NCBI RefSeq assembly: GCF_019219825.1
Contig: NZ_JAHUXH010000002.1
Location: 1-64,000 of the forward strand
Length of the DNA: 64,000 bases
From: Streptomyces sp. TRM70350
GTDB lineage: Bacteria > Actinomycetota > Actinomycetes > Streptomycetales > Streptomycetaceae
Direction of reading: 5' to 3'
Position numbers and translations under genes: made by a program. Positions 53,293 to 63,117 of the stretch are shown in pieces. Positions within the stretch are counted from its first letter, which is position 1, and each line of letters starts with the position of its first letter. The notes below the pieces were generated by a model that saw only the letters and a program-made list of their open reading frames with translations, did not search any database and was not told the DNA's origin.

Positions 53293-53333
53293 CGATCACA
53301 CGTCGTCGATCACACGTCGTCGATCACACGTCG
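53293..53333. repeat. 14-bp tandem triplication over the glnA stop codon
   Basis: Units CGATCACACGTCGT at 53293-53306 and 53307-53320 are followed by 13 of 14 bases at 53321-53333. The third copy contains the glnA stop codon (53324-53326), so the others are 3' duplicates outside the reading frame. Confidence 0.85.
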
Positions 53334-54733
53334 AAGTAGAGCTCGAACTCGTGCGGGTGCGGACGCAGCTGCAGCGGTGCGATCTCGTTCGAGCGCTTGT
53401 AGTCGATCCAGGTCTCGATCAGGTCGGCCGTGAAGACGTCACCCTGGAGCAGGAACTCGTGGTCGGCCTCCAGGGAGTCGAGGACGGCGCCGAGGGAGGT
53501 CGGGACCTGCGGGACGTTCGCGTGCTCCTCGGGAGCCAGCTCGTACAGGTCTTTGTCGATCGGCTCGGCCGGCTCGATCTTGTTCTTGATGCCGTCCAGG
53601 CCCGCGAGGAGCAGGGCGGAGAAGGCCAGGTACGGGTTGCCGGAGGAGTCCGGCGCGCGGAACTCGACGCGCTTGGCCTTCGGGTTGGAGCCCGTGATCG
53701 GGATGCGCATCGCGGCGGAGCGGTTGCGCTGCGAGTACACCAGGTTGACCGGCGCCTCGAAGCCCGGTACCAGGCGGTGGTACGAGTTCACCGTCGGGTT
53801 GGTGAAGGCGAGCAGCGACGGAGCGTGCTTGAGGATGCCGCCGATGTAGTAGCGGGCGGTGTCCGACAGGCCGGCGTAGCCCTGCTCGTCGTAGAACAGC
53901 GGGTCGCCGTTGCTCCACAGCGACTGGTGGACGTGCATGCCCGAGCCGTTGTCACCGAAGATCGGCTTCGGCATGAAGGTCGCGGTCTTGCCGTTGCGCC
54001 AGGCGACGTTCTTCACGATGTACTTGAAGAGCTGCAGGTCGTCGGCGGCGGCGAGCAGCGTGTTGAACTTGTAGTTGATCTCGGCCTGGCCGGCGGTGCC
54101 CACCTCGTGGTGCTGGCGCTCGACCTGCAGACCGGCGCGGTTCAGCTCCAGGGTGATCTCGGCGCGCAGGTCGGCGAAGTGGTCGACCGGCGGGACCGGG
54201 AAGTAACCGCCCTTGTAGCGGACCTTGTAACCGCGGTTGTCCTCCAGCGCACCGGTGTTCCAGGCGCCCGCCTCGGAGTCGATGTGGTAGAAGGACTCGT
54301 TCTCGGACGTCTTGAAGCGGACGCTGTCGAAGACGTAGAACTCGGCCTCCGGGCCGAAGTACGCGGTGTCGGCGATCCCGGTGGAGGCCAGGTACGCCTC
54401 GGCCTTCTTCGCCACGTTGCGCGGGTCACGGGAGTACTGCTCGCCCGTGATCGGGTCGTGGATGAAGAAGTTGATGTTGAGCGTCTTGTCGCGGCGGAAC
54501 GGGTCCACGCGGGCGGTCGACAGGTCGGCGCGCAGGGCCATGTCGGACTCGTGAATGGCCTGGAAGCCGCGGATCGAGGATCCGTCGAAGGCGAGCTCGT
54601 CGTCCGGGTCGAACGCCTCGACGGGCACCGTGAAGTGCTGCATGACGCCCGGCAGGTCGCAGAAGCGGACGTCGATGAACTTGACGTCCTCGTCCGCGAT
54701 GAACTTCTTGGCCTCGTCGGCGTTCTGGAACAT
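53324..54733 (-). CDS. glnA: Glutamine synthetase type I (GSI-beta)
   Basis: This 469-residue enzyme is the main ammonia-assimilating glutamine synthetase. It has [54 protein letters not shown] and [20 protein letters not shown]. Adenylylation site Tyr397 lies in [10 protein letters not shown], so it can be controlled by GlnE (20321-23314). AGGAGGAG precedes the ATG by 4 nt. A well-spaced GlnR box lies about 100 nt upstream. Confidence 0.96.
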   Translation of the reverse strand: MFQNADEAKKFIADEDVKFIDVRFCDLPGVMQHFTVPVEAFDPDDELAFDGSSIRGFQAIHESDMALRADLSTARVDPFRRDKTLNINFFIHDPITGEQYSRDPRNVAKKAEAYLASTGIADTAYFGPEAEFYVFDSVRFKTSENESFYHIDSEAGAWNTGALEDNRGYKVRYKGGYFPVPPVDHFADLRAEITLELNRAGLQVERQHHEVGTAGQAEINYKFNTLLAAADDLQLFKYIVKNVAWRNGKTATFMPKPIFGDNGSGMHVHQSLWSNGDPLFYDEQGYAGLSDTARYYIGGILKHAPSLLAFTNPTVNSYHRLVPGFEAPVNLVYSQRNRSAAMRIPITGSNPKAKRVEFRAPDSSGNPYLAFSALLLAGLDGIKNKIEPAEPIDKDLYELAPEEHANVPQVPTSLGAVLDSLEADHEFLLQGDVFTADLIETWIDYKRSNEIAPLQLRPHPHEFELYFDV

Positions 54734-54829
54734 CCAGCTCCTCCTACTCCCGACCGTCCCGCCGGGGTGGTAGTTCGTTCGTGCGGCCAGTGCGGTGGCA
54801 CACGCTGACCTCGACCCTAGGGACGCGTC

Positions 54830-54867
54830 ATTTCTCGGGCGTGACCCATTTGTTTCGCAGAAGTTAA
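54830..54867 (-). promoter_or_regulatory. GlnR box upstream of glnA
   Basis: On the minus strand TTAAC, GAAAC, GTCAC and GAAAT follow each other with exactly 6 nt between them (54867 down to 54830). This is close to the GlnR consensus gTnAC-n6-GaAAC-n6-gTnAC-n6-GaAAC. A further GTTAC lies just upstream. Confidence 0.8.
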
Positions 54868-54941
54868 CCGGCTCCGTTCCACGGTAACGCGTACCGGCCC
54901 CGGCGTACCCCGGTCAAATTCGGGCGCAGTACCTTTGTCGG

Positions 54942-55409
54942 GTGGACAAGAGGCAAGCAATCGGATCATGGCTCTCCGGACCCCGCGCGGCCATGGAGGA
55001 CGCCGGTGCGGACTTCGGCTACCGGGGCGAGCAGCTGGGTCTGCCCGAGGAGGGGCCGGGCTCCATCGCCCGCCCGGGCCGACGGCTCGGCGCGCTGGCC
55101 GTGGACTGGGGTCTGTGCCTCATGATCGCATACAGCTTGATCACGGACGGCTACGGCCAGACGACCGGCAACTGGGCCCTGCTCATCTTCTTCGTCATGA
55201 GCGTCCTGACCGTCGGCACGATCGGCGTCACCCCCGGCAAGCGCCTCTTCGGCCTGCGCGTGGTCGCCCTCGACACCGGCACCGTCCACCCGGGCCGCGC
55301 CCTGCTCCGCACGATCCTGCTCTGCCTCGCCGTCCCCGCCCTGATCTGGGACCGAGACGGCCGCGGGCTGCACGACCGGCTCGCGAGCACGGTCGAAGTA
55401 CGAATCTGA
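54942..55409 (+). CDS. RDD family membrane protein
   Basis: This 155-residue protein has an RDD domain: GRRLGALAVDWGLCLMIAY (first helix with Arg and Asp), a second helix FFVMSVLTVGTIGVTPGKRL and a third (LLRTILLCLAVPALIW) ending in DRDGRGLHDRLAST. The role is unproven; some RDD proteins transport or sense ions. The GTG start has no ribosome site; TACCTT at 54930-54935 lies 6 nt before it, which suggests a leaderless transcript. It is divergent from glnA. Confidence 0.85.
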   Translation: MDKRQAIGSWLSGPRAAMEDAGADFGYRGEQLGLPEEGPGSIARPGRRLGALAVDWGLCLMIAYSLITDGYGQTTGNWALLIFFVMSVLTVGTIGVTPGKRLFGLRVVALDTGTVHPGRALLRTILLCLAVPALIWDRDGRGLHDRLASTVEVRI

Positions 55410-55414
55410 CCTCC

Positions 55415-55930
55415 GGGGGTGCGGGCAGCGGGGGGCTCTGCAGGGCGGGGGTCTGCGCAGGCTCGGAGTCCGGGCAGCCCGGGGTCTCCGCATGTTGGGA
55501 GTCCGGGTAGCCGGGGGTCCGCAGGGCGGGGGCTGTGGAGGCTGGGAGTGCGGGTAGCCGGGGGTCCCCACCGCAGGGGGGGTCTGTGCAGGCCGGGCGT
55601 TCGGGTAGCCGGGAGTCCCCCCGCAGGGCGGGGCTCAACGCAGGCTGGGAGTCCGGGTGGCCGGGAACCTCCGCAGTTCGGGAGCCCGGGTAGCCGGGGG
55701 TCCGCAGGGCGGGGGTCTGCGCAGGCTCGGAGTCCGGGCAGCCCGGGGTCTCCGTATGCTGGGAGTCCGGGTAGCCGGGGGTCCGCAGGGCGGGGGTCTC
55801 CGCAATCTGGGAGTCCCGGCAGCCCGGGGGTCTGCGCAGGCTGGGGTTCCGGGCGGCCGGGGGTCTCCGCAGGCCGGGGTTCCGGCCAGTCAGGAAGCTC
55901 CGCATCCCAGGGGTCTCCGCACGCCGCGGC
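55415..55930. repeat. Degenerate GC-rich tandem repeat block
   Basis: About 500 bp of imperfect repeats built from CGGAGTCCGGGTAGCC-, GGGGGTCCGCAGGGCGGG- and GTCTGCGCAGGCT-like units. A stretch of about 86 bp near 55451 recurs near 55711 with few changes. Plus-strand runs of four to six G are frequent. Frames through it on the minus strand give Pro/Gly repeats but lack starts, so I treat it as non-coding. Confidence 0.75.
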
Positions 55931-55946
55931 TCCGGCCCTCGACGTG

Positions 55947-55986
55947 CCGAAGGCCACCCGCAGTGCTCGGTGCGGGTGGCCTTCGG
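55947..55986 (-). terminator. Terminator of the FAD hydroxylase gene
   Basis: A perfect 16-bp stem (55947-55962 with 55971-55986) with an 8-nt loop lies 5 nt after the hydroxylase stop. It separates the gene from the repeat block. Confidence 0.9.
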
Positions 55987-55991
55987 CGGGT

Positions 55992-57638
55992 TCAGCGGCG
56001 GTGCAGGACCGCTGCCAGGACCTGCCGCAGCTCGGCCTCCGGGTCCGGTACCGCGCCGGGTGAGCGCCAGGCCACGAATCCGTCCGGCCGCACCAGCACC
56101 GCCCCGTCGGCCGACGTCCCGTGGACCTCCGCCCAGTCGTCGCCCTCCGCGTCGTACGCCAGCTCCGCACCCGCTTCCGCACCGATCCGGTAGGCGTCCA
56201 GCCGTACGCCGTCCGTGTCGGCGACGCGCCGGGCGGCGGCGTGCCAGGCCGCGCCCTCGCTCGACGCGGCGTCGCTGAGCAGCACCAGTGAGCGCTCGTA
56301 GAGATCGAGCGTGGAGACCCGTTCGCCCGCGCGGCGCAGCCACATGTGCGGGGCCCGGCTGCCCGGCTCCGCGGTCAGGCGCATCCCGTCGGGTACGACC
56401 GGCTGGGCCGGGTCGGCGCCCACGACGGCGCCCTGCGGGTAGCGGTAGGCGAGGACGATGTTGAGGATGCCGCCGCCCTTGCCGCCGCCGATGCCGGGGG
56501 GCGGGGCGAAACCGGGGTGGCTGTGCTCCACCGAGCGGGCCGAGGCACGGGCGCTGGTGGCCAGGGCGACGGGCCGGCGCTCGGCGTCGTACGTCTGCAG
56601 CAGCCCCGGGCCGGCCCAGCCGTCGAGGACGGCGGCCAGCTTCCAGGCCAGGTTGTGGGCGTCCTGGATCCCGGTGTTGGACCCGAAGGCGCCGGTCGGG
56701 GACATCTCGTGGGCGGAGTCCCCGGCGAGGAAGACCCGGTCGGCCGCATACCGTTCGGCGACCCGTTCGGCGGCACGCCAGGACGCCTTTCCGGTGATCT
56801 CGACGTCGAGGTCGGGGACGCCGACGGCCTGGCGGATGTGCCGCTGGAGCCGTTCCTCGGTGAACTCCTCCAGCGTCTCGCCGTGTTCCGGGTGCCAGGG
56901 GGCGTGGAAGACCCAGTGCTCCTTGTTGTCGACGGGCAGCAGCGCGCCGTCGGCTTCCGGGTTGGTGAGATAGCAGCAGATGAACCGCCGGTCGCCGACG
57001 ACATCGGCGAGCAGCTTCGACCGGAAGGTGACGCTCACGTTGGCGAAGAGGTCGCCGGGGCCGTTCTGCCCGATGCCGAGCCGGTGCCGGACGGGGCTGC
57101 GCGGGCCGTCGGCCGCGACCAGGTAGTCCGCCCGGACCGTGTAGAGCTCGTCGCTGTCACGGTCCCGGACGAACGCCGTCACTCCTTCGGGGTCCTGTTC
57201 GAAGGACTCCAGCTCGTGGAAGTACCGCAGGTCGCCGCCGAGTGCCTGGGCCCCCTTCCTGAGCACCGGTTCCAGGTCGTTCTGGCTGCACAGGCACCAC
57301 CCCGTGGGGCTGAACCGCGCGAGGCCGCCGCCCGGGTCCATCTCCTTGAACAGCCACTCCCCGGCGTCACCGACCAGGGTCGGGGTCTGCAGGATGCCGT
57401 GGTTGTCCGCGAGGAGGGCGGCCGCCGTCTTGATGTCCGGCTCGATGCCGGCCACCCGGTACAGCTCCATCGTCCGCACGTTGTTGCCGCGGCCGCGTGG
57501 GTGGATCGAGGTTCCGGCATGCCGCTCGACGAGCATGTGGCGTACGCCGAGACGACCCAGGAAGAGGGACAGGGACAGGCCCACCAGAGAGCCGCCCACG
57601 ACGAGGACGGGAACCTGGTGATCGGCTTTCTGCTGCAT
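55992..57638 (-). CDS. FAD-dependent aromatic polyketide hydroxylase (WhiE ORFVIII type)
   Basis: This 548-residue class A flavoprotein monooxygenase has an N-terminal FAD site (VLVVGGSLVGLSLSLFLGRL, ERHAGTSIHPRGRG), the DG motif (LVAADGPRSPVRHRLG) and the second FAD motif (VFLAGDSAHEMSPTGAFGSN then GIQDAHNLAWKL). A thioredoxin-like C-terminal domain follows from about residue 400. It hydroxylates the polyketide with NAD(P)H and O2. It is divergent from the SchA/CurD gene, as whiE-ORFVIII is in S. coelicolor. ATG 57638 has GGAGT 5 nt upstream. Confidence 0.88.
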   Translation of the reverse strand: MQQKADHQVPVLVVGGSLVGLSLSLFLGRLGVRHMLVERHAGTSIHPRGRGNNVRTMELYRVAGIEPDIKTAAALLADNHGILQTPTLVGDAGEWLFKEMDPGGGLARFSPTGWCLCSQNDLEPVLRKGAQALGGDLRYFHELESFEQDPEGVTAFVRDRDSDELYTVRADYLVAADGPRSPVRHRLGIGQNGPGDLFANVSVTFRSKLLADVVGDRRFICCYLTNPEADGALLPVDNKEHWVFHAPWHPEHGETLEEFTEERLQRHIRQAVGVPDLDVEITGKASWRAAERVAERYAADRVFLAGDSAHEMSPTGAFGSNTGIQDAHNLAWKLAAVLDGWAGPGLLQTYDAERRPVALATSARASARSVEHSHPGFAPPPGIGGGKGGGILNIVLAYRYPQGAVVGADPAQPVVPDGMRLTAEPGSRAPHMWLRRAGERVSTLDLYERSLVLLSDAASSEGAAWHAAARRVADTDGVRLDAYRIGAEAGAELAYDAEGDDWAEVHGTSADGAVLVRPDGFVAWRSPGAVPDPEAELRQVLAAVLHRR

Positions 57639-57721
57639 CAAGGACTCCTGAGGCAGTGGTGGGGGGTGGGGGTGTTGGAGTTTTCATGCCCTCTCGAAGG
57701 GGTTCCGCGTGATCTATCACC

Positions 57722-57736
57722 CGCGTGGTTCACGCG
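57722..57736. promoter_or_regulatory. Inverted repeat in the divergent pigment promoter region
   Basis: CGCGTG-GTT-CACGCG lies between the divergent hydroxylase and SchA/CurD genes. A second CCGCGTG occurs about 16 nt away. It may be a regulator site; in S. coelicolor this gap holds sporulation-specific promoters. Confidence 0.4.
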
Positions 57737-57838
57737 AGTCGCGCACTGAGGGGGACCGGCAGAGGATCAAGAAGCGCTGACGTCGCGTCATCGGCGGCCG
57801 GCGTTCGCCTCTGCCTCCAGAGAAGGAGATTGCGCAGC

Positions 57839-58921
57839 ATGACCACCACGTCGGAAAAGGATTCGCAGCAGCTGACGCGACAGATGTCGAAACGGGTCTC
57901 CCAGTCCGTGTTCGACGGGTCCCCCCTCCGGGTCGTCCTGCTGGTCGACGTATACAACGGTGCCCAGCAGCAGTTCCTGGAGGCATACGAGCAACTGTGC
58001 AACCAGGTGGCCTCGGTGCCCGGCCACATCAGCGACCAGCTGTGCCAGTCCATCGAGAATCCCTCCCAATGGCTCATCACCAGTGAGTGGGAGAGCGCCC
58101 CGCCGTTCCTCGCCTGGGTGAACAGCGAGGAGCACGTGCAGATGGTGCGGCCGCTGCACAGCTGTGTACGGGACACCCGCTCGCTGCGCTTCCAAGTCGT
58201 CCGCGAGACGGGCGGCGCGGCGACCGGCGACGTGGCACAGCGTCGGCTGCAGGTGGCCCCCCGGATCGGCGACGGCGTGATCCGCCACGCGCTCACCTTC
58301 ACGGTCAAACCCGGCAGCGAGCCTCAGGTCGCGAAGATCCTCGCGAACTACGACTCGCCCGAGACGCGGGTCGACGAGACCACCCGCCTGGTCCGCACCT
58401 CCCTGTTCATGCACGGCAACCGGGTCGTGCGGGCCATCGAGGTCCGCGGCGACCTGCTCGTGGCACTGCGGCACGTCGCCCGGCAGCCCGAGGTACGGGC
58501 GGTCGAGGAGGCCATCAACCCGCATCTGGAGCAGGAGCGGGATCTCAGCGACGACGAGTCCGCGCGCGTCTTCTTCACCCGGGCGGCGCTGCCCGCCGTA
58601 CACCACGTCAGCGTGGACGAACTGCCCGAGGGCGAGCGGTACGCCCTGTACTACCCGGCCCGGCCGGGCAGCGGGATGCAGCTGGCCGAGGCGCTCGCGC
58701 GGCGGGACGAGGAGGCGGCGGAGGACCCCACCTGCCCGGTCCTGCGCAGCACGATCTTCCAGCGCGACGACGTCGTCGTACGGCTGGTCGACGTGCGCCC
58801 CGGCCTGGACGCCGACGCCGCCCTGCCGGAGCCGGGGTCCCAGGCCCCGCTGAACGCCCTGCTGGACGGCGGCGCCGCCCGCATGGAGCTCATCACCGAC
58901 CGCCGCTCGCCGGACGCCTGA
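57839..58921 (+). CDS. SchA/CurD-domain spore-pigment protein (WhiE ORFI type)
   Basis: This 360-residue protein has an N-terminal dimeric alpha-beta-barrel segment ([20 protein letters not shown], then [17 protein letters not shown]) and a SchA/CurD domain ([37 protein letters not shown]). A second copy-like half follows ([36 protein letters not shown]). The family occurs in spore-pigment and curamycin-type clusters; activity is unknown, and a monooxygenase or cyclase-helper role is inferred from the fold. AAGGAGA lies 9 nt before the ATG. It is the first gene of a rightward operon of seven. Confidence 0.85.
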   Translation: MTTTSEKDSQQLTRQMSKRVSQSVFDGSPLRVVLLVDVYNGAQQQFLEAYEQLCNQVASVPGHISDQLCQSIENPSQWLITSEWESAPPFLAWVNSEEHVQMVRPLHSCVRDTRSLRFQVVRETGGAATGDVAQRRLQVAPRIGDGVIRHALTFTVKPGSEPQVAKILANYDSPETRVDETTRLVRTSLFMHGNRVVRAIEVRGDLLVALRHVARQPEVRAVEEAINPHLEQERDLSDDESARVFFTRAALPAVHHVSVDELPEGERYALYYPARPGSGMQLAEALARRDEEAAEDPTCPVLRSTIFQRDDVVVRLVDVRPGLDADAALPEPGSQAPLNALLDGGAARMELITDRRSPDA

Positions 58922-58956
58922 CCCCGTCAGGCGCAGCACACCCACGGAGGAACGTC

Positions 58957-59421
58957 GTGATCAAACCCATTCCGAAGATCGTGGACCTCAGCGAGGTCGA
59001 GCCCAACACCCGGCGCGGCGGCGATCTGCGCGCCATGCTCACCCCGACCACGGTGGGCTCCACCAGCGGATTCATGGGCGTGGCCATCGTGCAGCCCGGC
59101 GACCGCATCGGTGAGCACTACCACCCGTACTCCGAGGAGTTCGTGTACGTCGTCTGCGGGCAGCTGGAGGTGGACCTGGACGGTGAGCCGCACCCGCTCC
59201 GGCCGGAGCAGGGCCTGATGATCCCCGCCCACATGCGCCACCGCTTCCGGAACGTCGGCAACGTGGAGGCGCGCATCGTCTTCCACCTGGGGCCGCTGGC
59301 CCCGCGCCCCAGCCTGGGACACGTCGACACGGAGGAGACGGAGGTCATCGGGGCCGCCGCGGTGGCCACGGAGCCCGCTGCGGCGGGTACCGCCCACGAC
59401 CGAGGTCAGGTCCGGTCATGA
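58957..59421 (+). CDS. Cupin domain polyketide protein (WhiE ORFII type)
   Basis: This 154-residue protein is a single cupin barrel: [20 protein letters not shown] supplies the metal-binding His and Glu, and [20 protein letters not shown] the second motif. Related proteins in type II polyketide clusters help oxidise or cyclise the chain. GGAGG lies 6 nt before GTG 58957. Its stop overlaps the KS-alpha start (ATGA), so the two are coupled. Confidence 0.88.
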   Translation: MIKPIPKIVDLSEVEPNTRRGGDLRAMLTPTTVGSTSGFMGVAIVQPGDRIGEHYHPYSEEFVYVVCGQLEVDLDGEPHPLRPEQGLMIPAHMRHRFRNVGNVEARIVFHLGPLAPRPSLGHVDTEETEVIGAAAVATEPAAAGTAHDRGQVRS

Positions 59422-60677
59422 CCCGGCGCGTGGCGGTCACTGGCATAGGCATAGTGGCTCCGGGCGGGATCGGCGTACCGGCGTTCTGGAATCTGCTCGC
59501 CGAAGGCCGTACCGCGACGCGGGGCATCACGTTCTTCGACCCGGCCGGTCTGCGGTCCCGGATCGCCGCCGAGTGCGACTTCGAGCCTGCCGCCCACGGC
59601 CTGGACGCCGAACAGGTCGAACGGGCGGACCGGTACATACAGTTCGCCCTGGTCGCCGGCGCGGAAGCGGTACGGGACTCGGGGCTCGATCTCGGCCGGG
59701 AGGACCCCTGGCGGGTGGGGGTCTCGCTGGGCACCGCCGTCGGCGGCACCACCCGGCTGGAGCACGACTACGTCCTGGTCAGCCATCGCGGGCAGCGCTG
59801 GGACGTCGACCACACCGAGGCGGAGCCACAGCTGCACCGGGCGTTCTCGCCCAGCACCGTGGCCTCCGCGGTGGCGGAACGTTTCGGCGCCCATGGGCCC
59901 GTGCAGACCGTGTCCACCGGCTGCACCTCCGGCCTGGACGCCGTCGGGTACGCCTTCCACACCGTCCAGGAAGGCCGGGCCGACATATGCATAGCGGGGG
60001 CCTCGGACTCCCCGATCTCCCCGATCACCATGGCCTGCTTCGACGCGATCAAGGCCACCTCTCCGAACAACGACGACCCCGCGCACGCCTCCCGGCCCTT
60101 CGACAACAACCGTGACGGCTTCGTCATGGGCGAGGGCGGCGCGGTGCTCGTCCTGGAGGAACTGGAGCACGCCCGGGCCCGCGGTGCCCACGTGTACTGC
60201 GAGTTCGGCGGCTACGCCACTTTCGGCAACGCCTATCACATGACCGGTCTGACCAAAGAGGGCCTGGAGATGGCACGGGCCATCGACACCGCCCTCGACC
60301 AGGCGCGGCTCGACCCGACGGCGATCGACTACGTCAACGCACACGGCTCCGGCACCCGGCAGAACGACCGCCACGAGACGGCGGCCGTGAAGCGGGCGCT
60401 CGGCCACCACGCCTACGACACCCCGATGAGCTCCATCAAGTCCATGGTGGGGCACTCCCTCGGGGCGATCGGCGCCATCGAACTGGTCGCCTGTGTGCTG
60501 GCCCTCGCCAAGCAGGTCGTGCCCCCGACCGCGAACTACGAGATCCCCGACCCCGAGTGCGACCTGGACTACGTCCCGCGCGTCGCGCGTGAACGCAAGC
60601 TGACCAGCGTGCTGTCCGTGGGCAGCGGGTTCGGCGGCTTCCAGTCCGCGGTGGTCCTGACCAGGCCAAGGGAGTGA
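59418..60677 (+). CDS. Type II polyketide ketosynthase KS-alpha (WhiE ORFIII type)
   Basis: This 419-residue condensing enzyme carries the full triad: Cys169 ([14 protein letters not shown]), His309 (VNAHGSGT) and His346 ([11 protein letters not shown]). It has the malonyl-ACP features of KS-alpha and the start [17 protein letters not shown]. It elongates the poly-beta-ketone chain with KS-beta. The ATG overlaps the cupin stop by ATGA and KS-beta starts 7 nt after its stop, which fits the 1:1 heterodimer. Confidence 0.95.
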   Translation: MTRRVAVTGIGIVAPGGIGVPAFWNLLAEGRTATRGITFFDPAGLRSRIAAECDFEPAAHGLDAEQVERADRYIQFALVAGAEAVRDSGLDLGREDPWRVGVSLGTAVGGTTRLEHDYVLVSHRGQRWDVDHTEAEPQLHRAFSPSTVASAVAERFGAHGPVQTVSTGCTSGLDAVGYAFHTVQEGRADICIAGASDSPISPITMACFDAIKATSPNNDDPAHASRPFDNNRDGFVMGEGGAVLVLEELEHARARGAHVYCEFGGYATFGNAYHMTGLTKEGLEMARAIDTALDQARLDPTAIDYVNAHGSGTRQNDRHETAAVKRALGHHAYDTPMSSIKSMVGHSLGAIGAIELVACVLALAKQVVPPTANYEIPDPECDLDYVPRVARERKLTSVLSVGSGFGGFQSAVVLTRPRE

Positions 60678-60684
60678 GGACAGG

Positions 60685-61929
60685 ATGAGCGAACCACAGG
60701 ACCGGCGTGCGGCGATCACCGGCATCGGGGTGGTCGCGCCCAACGGCACCAGCACCGACACCTTCTGGAAGGCCACCCGGGAAGGCCTCAGCGTCCTCGA
60801 CCGGGTCACCCGCGAGGGCTGTGAGCACCTTCCCCTCAAGGTGGCCGGTGAGGTCCGCGCCTTCGACCCGGCGGCGACGATCGAGGAGCGCTTCCTCGTC
60901 CAGACTGACCGGTTCACGCACTACGCCATGGCCGCGGCCGACTTCGCGCTGGACGACGCCCGGCTCGGGCTGGCCGACACCCCCGACGCGCCGTACTCCA
61001 TCGGCGTGGTCACCGCCGCCGGCTCCGGTGGCGGCGAGTTCGGCCAGCGTGAGCTGCAGCGACTGTGGGGCAAGGGCAGCCGGTTCGTGGGGCCGTACCA
61101 GTCCATCGCCTGGTTCTACGCCGCGAGCACCGGCCAGGTGTCCATCCGCCGCGGCTTCAAGGGGCCCTGCTCGGTCGTCGCCTCCGACGAGGCCGGCGGC
61201 CTGGACGCCCTCGCGCACGCGGCCCGGGCGGTGCGACGCGGCACCGACGTGATCGTGGCCGGCTCCACCGAGGCGCCGCTCGCGCCGTACTCGGTGGTCT
61301 GCCAGCTCGGCTACGAGGAACTGAGCCGCGAGACGGATCCGTCCCGGGCCTACCGCCCGTTCACGGACGCGGCGTGCGGGTTCGTGCCGGCCGAGGGCGG
61401 CGCGATGCTCGTGGTCGAGGCGGCGGGCGCCGCCCGGGAACGCGGCGCCGAGGTCCGGGCCGTGGTGGCGGGCCACGCGGCCACCTTCACCGGCGCCTCC
61501 CGCTGGGCGGCGTCCCGGGAAGGTCTCACCCACGCGATCCGGCGGGCCCTTCACGAGGCCGACTGCGCGCCCGAGGAGATCGACGTCGTCTTCGCCGACG
61601 CACTCGGGGTGCCGGAGGCGGACCGGGCCGAGGCGCTGGCGCTCGCCGACGTCCTCGGCGAGCGCGGCACCCGGGTGCCGGTCACGGCGCCGAAGACCGG
61701 AACCGGCCGGGGGTACTGCGCTGCCCCCGTACTGGACACCGCCGCGGCCGTGCTCGCCATGGAGCACGGCCTGATCCCGCCGACGCCGAACGTCTTCGAC
61801 GTCTGCCACGACCTCGACCTCGTGACGGGCCAGGCCCGGGCCGCCGAGCTGCGCACGGCACTGGTCCTCAGCCGCGGACTCATGGGGTCGAACTCGGCGC
61901 TGGTGCTGCGGCACGGCGCCGCGCAGTGA
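60685..61929 (+). CDS. Chain-length factor KS-beta (WhiE ORFIV type)
   Basis: This 414-residue partner of KS-alpha keeps the thiolase fold (AAITGIGVVAPNGTSTDTFW) but lacks the catalytic Cys. The aligned residue is Glu169 in SVVASDEAGGLDALAHAAR, where most chain-length factors have Gln. It sets chain length and helps start the chain by decarboxylating malonyl-ACP. GAGGACAGG lies just upstream of the ATG. The family is certain; product length cannot be read reliably. Confidence 0.93.
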   Translation: MSEPQDRRAAITGIGVVAPNGTSTDTFWKATREGLSVLDRVTREGCEHLPLKVAGEVRAFDPAATIEERFLVQTDRFTHYAMAAADFALDDARLGLADTPDAPYSIGVVTAAGSGGGEFGQRELQRLWGKGSRFVGPYQSIAWFYAASTGQVSIRRGFKGPCSVVASDEAGGLDALAHAARAVRRGTDVIVAGSTEAPLAPYSVVCQLGYEELSRETDPSRAYRPFTDAACGFVPAEGGAMLVVEAAGAARERGAEVRAVVAGHAATFTGASRWAASREGLTHAIRRALHEADCAPEEIDVVFADALGVPEADRAEALALADVLGERGTRVPVTAPKTGTGRGYCAAPVLDTAAAVLAMEHGLIPPTPNVFDVCHDLDLVTGQARAAELRTALVLSRGLMGSNSALVLRHGAAQ

Positions 61930-61951
61930 GCACAGCAAAGGAGGAAGGCAC

Positions 61952-62687
<736 letters not shown>

Positions 62688-62709
62688 GCCGGACGACAGG
62701 AGAAGAACC

Positions 62710-63042
62710 GTGCACCAGGCCCTGATCGTCGCCCGCATGGCCCCGGGTTCCGCCCCCGACATCGCCAAGGTGTTCGCGGAGTCCGACCGGGGAGAGCTGC
62801 CGCACCTCGTCGGCGTCGTCCGGCGCAGCCTCTTCCAGTTCGGCGATGTGTACATGCACCTCATCGAGTCCGAACGCGAACCCGGACCAGCCATCGCGAA
62901 GGTCACCTCGCACCCCGAGTTCCAGGAGGTCAGCGAGCGCCTCTCGGCGTACGTCAGCGCATACGACCCGGAGACCTGGCGGTCCCCGAAGGACGCGATG
63001 GCGCAGCGCTTCTACCTGTGGGAGCGCGACGCCCGCGCCTGA
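62710..63042 (+). CDS. TcmI-family polyketide cyclase (WhiE ORFVII type)
   Basis: This 110-residue ferredoxin-like protein shows MHQALIVARMAPGSAPDIAK, ELPHLVGVVRRSLFQFGDVY and SAYDPETWRSPKDAMAQRFY, typical of TcmI/WhiE-ORFVII cyclases that close later rings. The GTG start has AGGAGAAG about 5 nt upstream. It ends the biosynthetic operon at a very strong terminator. Confidence 0.92.
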   Translation: MHQALIVARMAPGSAPDIAKVFAESDRGELPHLVGVVRRSLFQFGDVYMHLIESEREPGPAIAKVTSHPEFQEVSERLSAYVSAYDPETWRSPKDAMAQRFYLWERDARA

Positions 63043-63054
63043 CCCTCGTCAGGC

Positions 63055-63097
63055 CACCGGTGCCGGGCCCGCGTCCGACGCGGGCCCGGCACCGGTG
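63055..63097. terminator. Bidirectional terminator ending the pigment operon
   Basis: A perfect 20-bp stem (63055-63074 with 63078-63097) and 3-nt loop, followed by TTCTTTC, lies between the convergent cyclase and methyltransferase genes. Confidence 0.95.
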
Positions 63098-63117
63098 TTC
63101 TTTCGAGGAAGGTTCGC

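Noticed and set aside
55151..56343. Pro/Gly-repeat proteins on the minus strand through the repeat block
   Set aside because: Their starts lie inside the FAD hydroxylase in a wrong frame, and the block is bounded by a strong terminator; the repeats are in DNA rather than a selected protein.
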